Shown here: positions 58,476 to 64,000 of the stretch, in pieces | How positions within the stretch are numbered: the stretch's first letter is position 1 | Layout: every line of letters begins with the position of its first letter | Assembly (NCBI RefSeq): GCF_008831285.2 | Contig: NC_045141.1 | Span: 10,340,106-10,404,105 of the forward strand | Source: Nymphaea colorata | Lineage: Eukaryota; Streptophyta; Magnoliopsida; Nymphaeales; Nymphaeaceae | DNA length: 64,000 nt | Direction: 5' to 3' | Made by a program: the position numbers and the translations under genes | Notes under the pieces: generated by a model | Told to the model about the DNA's origin: nothing | Databases searched by the model: none | Seen by the model: the letters and a program-made list of their open reading frames with translations, nothing else

Positions 58476-59109
58476 ATTTCTTTTTTTGGTTTGAAGTTTG
58501 AAAAAATTCAAAAGAATGCCTAGATAAATGGTTTACTCAAGTTCAATCAAATCAATTTTGTGAAACTCGAACTTGACTTGTTTACAATCGCGAGTTTTGA
58601 GTTAACATTGAGCTTAACAGAGCAAATTCGAGTTGAGCTTGGGTTGGCTCAACTCGTTTTACAGCTCTATCCACATCAGACACACAATTGGACTCGTCCC
58701 ATGTTTATAATGGTGAAACATGTCAGTTGGAGTGGGGAAGCTTCAACCTAAGGATGTCAATATGTCTCATTTGAATTGAATGTCCAAGCCAATTGCTCCA
58801 AAAACATTTGGATGAGAAAAGAAATTTACTAATCAACTAAAAAATCACAGGATTTGAAATTAAGAAATGACATCCGATCAGATTTAGATTCATATATGCA
58901 TAAATATACAAACGGATTCAGATATTCAGTCGAATTCAGTGCAGATTCAAATATACAAAAATATCCGATCAGATCCAGATGGGACTTAGGTTTAAATAAA
59001 AATTCTATATTCAATGCTCCTACAGTTTGTAAATCAGCCAGACTCAGTTCAAAATATGGATTCAGATTCAAATTCATATATGAATATAAAAATAGGATTC
59101 GGGTTGGAT

Positions 59110-59700
59110 TTTGATTGTGACATCTGATTTCAGATTCAGATTAGGATGAAAAAGATGGATTTAGATCAGATTCAAATTATGAAATCTGATTTTGGATTCA
59201 GTTTTGGATGAGGAAAAAAAATCAGATTCAGATTGTGGAATCTGATTTCGGATTCAAATTTGGATATAACTTTTTTTAAATTCGTATCCAAACTCGAACC
59301 TGAGTATATATGTATCCATCATCATCACCAACAGCTCATTCCAAGCAGCAGGTCTTTCAGTTGCAGTACCATTGCTTTCTTTGACAAGATGGCCATCAAT
59401 GACGTCTGAGATTGGAACGAGAAGTGCTTCGGCCCCACTTGCCTTCCTTCTTTTTCTGTCTAAAGCAATGTTCTTTGCAAGTGGGGATGTCAATGGATTG
59501 GACTTAAATTGGGTATACTCTTCACCATATCCTTTTCTTTAGGTATTCACATACTGGTATTCAAATTCAGATTTTAATAGAATGAGAGATATCAAGTCTG
59601 AATCAGATCTGGTTTCACAATCCGAATCTGAATTTTGAACTGTATCTAGAAGATTTTCAAAAGGTAAGAGCATTGGATATGAGTAATTACTTAAAACTAA
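59110..59700. mobile_element. Insertion within G repeat of copy B carrying a coding-like fragment
   Basis: Relative to copy A (about 54,220-54,250), copy B has ~590 extra bases. These comprise GATTCAGATT(A/G)-type units of ~58 bp repeated three times (59,120-59,270), a non-repetitive core (59,300-59,485), and another G-type flank starting GGGGATGTCAATGGATTGG. It looks like one G-family element nested in another. Confidence 0.5.
59310..59485 (-). pseudogene. Possible captured gene fragment, unidentified
   Basis: Between the G-type flanks the minus strand is open: LAKNIALDRKRRKASGAEAL, LVPISDVIDGHLVKESNGTA, ERPAAWNELL. Its composition is clearly different from the GATTC repeats around it and looks like real coding sequence. 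No family recognised. It is absent from copy A. Confidence 0.35.
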
Positions 59701-60199
59701 ATCAGATCTGAATCCATATCTGATCTGATACTTATATATGTCAGAATCTGAATCCGAATCCACTCGGGTTATTTTTTAAATCCGAAGTGATCTATTTCTT
59801 AATCACAGATTAATTTTTTTCCCATATCTGTTCTTTCCTTTTTTTTTTTTTTTGGAATGGTTCAATTGGACATGTGATCAAGATGGAAAATGACATTTAA
59901 GTCTACCCATCTGACCAAGTGATGAGACAGCTCCAATTCTTTTGCTTACGTTACATGGAAAGGCACGATTTCTAGATAAAGGTAGAAAGTGAAACAGAAC
60001 ATATCATTAAGTGACAAATTTCAATGATTTTGCAAAAATTGTCAAAAACAATAAAGGAATATAGAAAAGGTATTCGAAAAAGGCAGGAAGGCGGTGGTGG
60101 ACTCAAAAGAGGAGTTCAATTGTGTGCGCCGGCCAGTGCATGCAAAAATCATATGCCAAAAGAAAAAGAAAAAAGGGGCATCTTTGAAATTAGAGAGAG

Positions 60200-60660
60200 A
60201 GTTCAGGGATCCATTAGAGCCACAAAGATGGGTAACCTTCACTGTTGTGGGTCACACCAGCATTGGGATTGATAACTGTGTCCACCATAACTTTGAATTC
60301 CTCTGACTGAGGCATTATCTTCTTTTCCTCTTCGCTTGACACCACTTCCTGAGGTGTGCTTAATCCTTGAGCGCTCACTCTAGGCCTGCTGACCTGCTCA
60401 AATGCAGAAGACACAAATCAATTCCTTGAAAACATCACCAGTTTCATAATTTGTCACGAAGTGTGAATGGTTATCATGCTTCAGTAGGCCTAGTGACAGC
60501 AGTGTTTTCTTAAGCCGTACTTCGGGCTTTTCCTCTGAGGCACCGGCAGCAGCTCCTGCTTCCGTGTGCAAACTGCAACCGCATAGGTGTGAGAATGAGC
60601 TATTAGAACCACATATCACATATGCTAGTGCAGATATAACTAAGCAAATGCATGCACACA
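60200..60660 (-). pseudogene. Unidentified coding-like block (copy B)
   Basis: Counterpart of 54,687-55,160. The minus strand gives KPEVRLKKTLLSLGLLKHDN, HSHFVTNYETGDVFKEL and, after an AG near CATTTGAGCAG, RPRVSAQGLSTPQEVVSSEE then EFKVMVDTVINPNAGV. A frame change precedes the PSLWL end, where copy A has PFFVALTDP. The protein is not recognised. Confidence 0.35.
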
Positions 60661-60779
60661 CTACCAGTCTCCTACGAAAGAAGTGTTAAAACATGAAAAA
60701 AAAAACAACTTACGTTGTTTGGTTCGGCATTTTGCTGCCTGCATTCACGGGAAAGGGAGCTTTCTCATTATTCATTCTC

Positions 60780-61112
60780 TGATGTTCTTGGGAGAAGATG
60801 GACTCTCAATATATAGAGTAGAGGCCAGACTATTTTGTGTAAGATATCACCCAGAATCCTACGTGATAAGTAAAGTGTCAAGAAAAAAGGATCAGATCTC
60901 TTATCAAGATCTGTTATTGTTATGTAGACTACATTTTCGGTGGTTAATGGATTGCAAAATAAATTGTGTAATATCATGATCTTGTATACAAAAATCTTGT
61001 AAGGGATAACCTTTTTTGTACATATATATTTTGCTCAAAGGAATCAATAAATACAAGTTCTCTCCAGCTTTATCTTTCACCCTTCCTCTGTTTTCTTCTC
61101 TAAGTTTTCTCA
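60780..61112 (+). mobile_element. Copia-type LTR (copy B, internally deleted), primer site at 61,113-61,124
   Basis: Ends as in the other copies (TGATGTTCTTGGGAG ... TTTTCTCA), but ~310 bp of the centre is missing. The adjoining TGGTATCAGAGC is the canonical tRNA-iMet primer site and confirms the LTR end. Confidence 0.7.
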
Positions 61113-61400
61113 TGGTATCAGAGCAAAACGAGGGAGGGAAATCAACTCCTCCCTTCCATTACCTCCAAAAAATTCAAGCTTTTTTAGAGAGGTTCTTAGA
61201 CACCTGGAATTGGAATAATCTTCTGCTCGATAGCTAGAAGCACCTGAAGAATCATCGCCGTCCTTCCTCTCTGCCACCTGATACACCTTCGTCTCCAGCA
61301 AATTATTTCAAAGAATGGCTGGAAAGGAAGTCAGGGAAGGGCGCCTTTCTCTCTGGATTCTTCCTGTTGTTGTTAGCAGATCTTGATAAAATTACATGAT

Positions 61401-61469
61401 AATACACTAGCTTGGAGTGTATTACCAAAGTGCGACATGGCAGGTCGCACTTTTCAACCTGCCATGTCG
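61401..61469. other. Two adjacent perfect hairpins
   Basis: AATACACT/AGTGTATT (61,401-61,408 and 61,416-61,423, 7-nt loop), then CGACATGGCAGGT/ACCTGCCATGTCG (61,433-61,445 and 61,457-61,469, 11-nt loop). They lie just after the end of segmental copy B. Function unknown; a terminator or small foldback element are possibilities. Confidence 0.7.
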
Positions 61470-62149
61470 TAATCACAGGTTCTTTTGGCAATCCATAGTG
61501 AAAAAGAGGCAGGCCCGTATCAAGAGAACTGAAAATATGAGGACCGTATTTAGAATTTCTAGAAGAATCAAGCCCCTAAATACCATTTTTTCCACAACAG
61601 ATCCGTTCTTTTCGTCTCTCCAATTTACTGCTTCACATGGAGTTATGGTCCTATTCACTACCTTACTCTGTTTGAATTAATATGAAAAAATGAAGATGTG
61701 TTCTCTTTTTTTTTAGAAAAAGAAAAATCTGTCAGTTCTGATCTCTGTGTATAATATTCAAGTTCGTTATAATAAAATAGTCATTTTCATTTTGGCTTTT
61801 CAGCTTTTCAGGGATGAGAATGATATCTACGCGATACTTTGTAACCTAAGACAATCAATGGATTATCCTGATTGAGTATAAACCCCAAGGGTTACCAAAA
61901 ATATATCTTTTTCTGGTTTTTTTTTTGGCTCCCAAATTCAACTTTCTTTTTAGAAGCCAAAAAAAATGGAAATTTATCTATTTCAGCATAAACAGAATTT
62001 TAGACCAATTAAAATTGACGAGACATTCACCATATAATAGCAAGAGGAAGAAAGTCGTGTGCACCAGCAGCTTAAAGAAACAAATTGAAATATTCAATGT
62101 GCCTTTATGTAATTTCTTCCAAATTGTAATTGGAAAGCAACCTTTAGCT
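61470..62149. other. Stretch without gene
   Basis: AT-rich, no coding match. Confidence 0.35.
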
Positions 62150-62222
62150 TTTTTAGAGATAGAAATTGGGTATTATCATGATCTTGTATACCAAAAATCT
62201 TGTAAGCGATAACCATTTTTTG

Positions 62223-62268
<46 letters not shown>

Positions 62269-62347
62269 CTTAAAGGAATCAATAAAAACAAGTTCTCTCC
62301 AGCTTTATCTTTCACCCTTCCTCTGTTTTCTTCTCTAAGTTTTCTCA
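62150..62347 (+). mobile_element. Truncated Copia-type LTR (fourth copy)
   Basis: It contains 'attatcatgatcttgtatac', an expanded (AT)n at the TATA position (62,224-62,264), 'aatcaataaaaacaagttc' and ends exactly at TTTTCTCA (62,347). Unlike the other copies it is followed by unrelated sequence instead of a primer site, which fixes the LTR 3' end. The 5' part is missing. Confidence 0.7.
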
Positions 62348-63650
62348 CAAAGCAACAAGATCTTGATGGGCAAGGGAACAATGAAATAAGGCAACTATGA
62401 GAAAGGCAGCTGTAGATAAACTTTTCCAACGAAAAGTGAGGTAATGGAGACATCCCTGTGATTGTACCTAGGAACTTGTGAGGAGTATGACTCATTCTTG
62501 GAAGTCTTGTAGTTTAGTCGCTTATGATGGCTGTGAAGGGTAAAACCTATAGATTGGACTTGAACCATGGCTTCCATGCACACTGTGAGAATTTGGAAGG
62601 TCTCCGTTCATAAAAGGTTTCTTAAACATTGAGGAGAAAAGACCAAAAATTTACAAAAAGATGGTATCTAAAACTTGCTTAGATTCCTAACTTAGTCAGA
62701 CTCTCATACGAGCCAAGATTGGAAGGTTGCGTTGGATTTACAGTGCAAATTTTGATTCCCATTCTACCATCTTTTCTGGGTATTTGGGATTTTCCTAAGA
62801 AAACAATAAGATGGTGGTGGGACAACATATAATTTCTGATGGTGGTGGGAGAAACATATAATTTTGATGGTGGTGGGACAAACATATAATTTCTGAGCAG
62901 CAGCATCTTTAAACGAATTCCCATTCCTACTGTTTGTTTTGGCTTTTAGATTCACATTCAGTCATGCCAGTGGAAACTTTATTTAAAGAAAACGGATCGA
63001 AAAGTCAGAATTTGAGACCCAAACCTTGAAATGTTCAAATTTTTTACTGTAAATTTCACGGAAAACATGAATTTCATTGCTCCAGACAATCAGAATCCTA
63101 ATTTTTGACCTCAGCTGTTATTTTGGTTATGAACACGACAGCTCTTTCAAACCTTAATTTAATGTTCAAACTTGGGTGAACTTGGGCCCAATTATATGGA
63201 GTAGCCCCATGAGATCGCCTCATAGTCAATCAAAAATATGTTAACCATAATATTAAGTGTTTTATGAAAGGAAAAAAAATCTAGCTCCCCCCTGATTGCA
63301 GAAGATAAAAAATCCCACAAAAATGAAAAAAGAACAATCAAGTCATGGGCTTGGTGCTGGGTGTGCAGGGCACCATTAATCTCTCCATCTGAATATCCGT
63401 GTAAGTTGTGGCCCCTTGTTTTGCATTACCTCTGTTCTAATTTTCTTTCCCCTGTTGTTATCCGAGCCAAGGACACCCTTTGGATCATGTCACCTATGCT
63501 ATGGAAAAGTGCAGCATGTCTTGAGTTTGACACGCAAGTTCGAGTTAGCCAGTATTTAACTGCTCATTTCTAGCATAGGCAGCATATCTTGGTGGCTAAA
63601 AATATGGAATTGAATAAAAATTCTTACCATTAAAAAGTCATGTTTTTTTC
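62348..63650. other. Stretch without gene; contains a 28-bp tandem repeat
   Basis: GATGGTGGTGGGAC(A)AACAT units begin at 62,810, 62,838 and 62,866 (period 28). No coding match elsewhere in the stretch. Confidence 0.45.
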
Positions 63651-63710
63651 CTTTGCATCCTTGTATTGCCGAATGCATTGGAAGAAGCGGCATATATATG
63701 GAAGAACCAG

Positions 63711-63788
63711 CACCAAAGGAATTACAACAGAACGACTACAAAGAAGCAGCACCAAAGGAATTGCAACAGAATGACTACCACAAACAAA
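63711..63788 (+). repeat. 39-bp tandem repeat, two units, in frame
   Basis: CACCAAAGGAATT(A/G)CAACAG starts at 63,711 and 63,750. One frame stays open (APKELQQNDYKE repeated) and runs on to KPCNCCDLEPKFSTN before a stop. No family recognised; it may be a short gene tail or chance. Confidence 0.6.
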
Positions 63789-64000
63789 ATAAGCTTCAAA
63801 CCAAACCATGCAATTGTTGCGACCTGGAACCAAAATTTTCAACAAATTAGCCAATATAAATAAATGAACATATTATGAATGAACAAATTGTACATATATC
63901 ATAAATTCTTCGTACAGGTTAAGTTGATCTTTTACATACAAGAACTTGCAAGAAAGATGAAGAAGTCTTCCAAAATAAAGGCACTGCTTTCTGTCAATAA

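Larger units (their letters stand above)
58524..61366 (+). repeat. Segmental duplication, copy B
   Basis: Direct repeat of 53,647-56,201, beginning ATAAATGGTTTACTCAAG and ending at GATTCTTCCTG. Divergence is visible throughout, so it is not recent. After 61,366 the sequence differs from copy A. Confidence 0.85.

Overview
The window looks like repeat-dense nuclear DNA of a flowering plant. It is AT-rich, genes are sparse, plant introns have canonical GT/AG borders, and several plant-type transposon classes are present: Ty1/Copia with a tRNA-iMet primer site, L1-type LINEs with a DUF4283/zinc-knuckle ORF1, CACTA-like subterminal repeats and hAT-like MITEs. The clearest host gene is also plant-type: two exons of AUG7, an augmin subunit. 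I cannot name the species. No complete protein-coding gene is visible. What can be read is isolated exons, decayed gene fragments and mobile elements.

Layout: 0.2-1.4 kb is a decayed Copia pol gene. A diverged repeat family (A) occurs at 2.9-5.5, 12.1-14.9 and 17.4-18.3 kb and carries CACTA-like subterminal motifs; copy A2 holds a ~239-bp MITE with a clean target-site duplication. Between the A copies are short minus-strand exon candidates (5.9-7.2 kb) and a 696-bp tandem duplication (8.3-9.7 kb). AUG7 exons lie at 20.2-20.6 kb, a 36-bp minisatellite at 21.3 kb, and two in-phase exons of an unidentified gene at 22.6-23.3 kb. From 24.4 to 30.7 kb I see no gene. A LINE 3' remnant lies at 30.7-31.8 kb.

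At 36.4-38.6 kb a plant gene (5' UTR exon with telo-box, then a coding exon with an in-frame stop) appears to be split by a ~1.25-kb terminal-inverted-repeat element. That element carries a C-terminal cytochrome P450 fragment. A frameshifted LRR receptor-like protein lies at 40.5-41.1 kb and a LINE lacking reverse transcriptase at 41.8-45.0 kb.

From 45 to 61.4 kb the sequence is built from large repeated blocks. A block with LTR, primer-binding site and antisense LINE ORF1 occurs at 45.1-47.7 kb and again at 55.3-58.3 kb. The 53.6-56.2 kb segment is repeated at 58.5-61.4 kb. Nested in these are GATTCAGATTC-rich MITE-like elements, a Copia solo LTR, a 141-bp hAT-like MITE with target-site duplication, and a duplicated unidentified coding-like block.

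The genes do not form a pathway. The window mainly records transposition, segmental duplication and gene-fragment capture. I found no convincing new biological system; the P450-carrying element, the split host gene and the orphan AUG7 exons deserve the closest second look.
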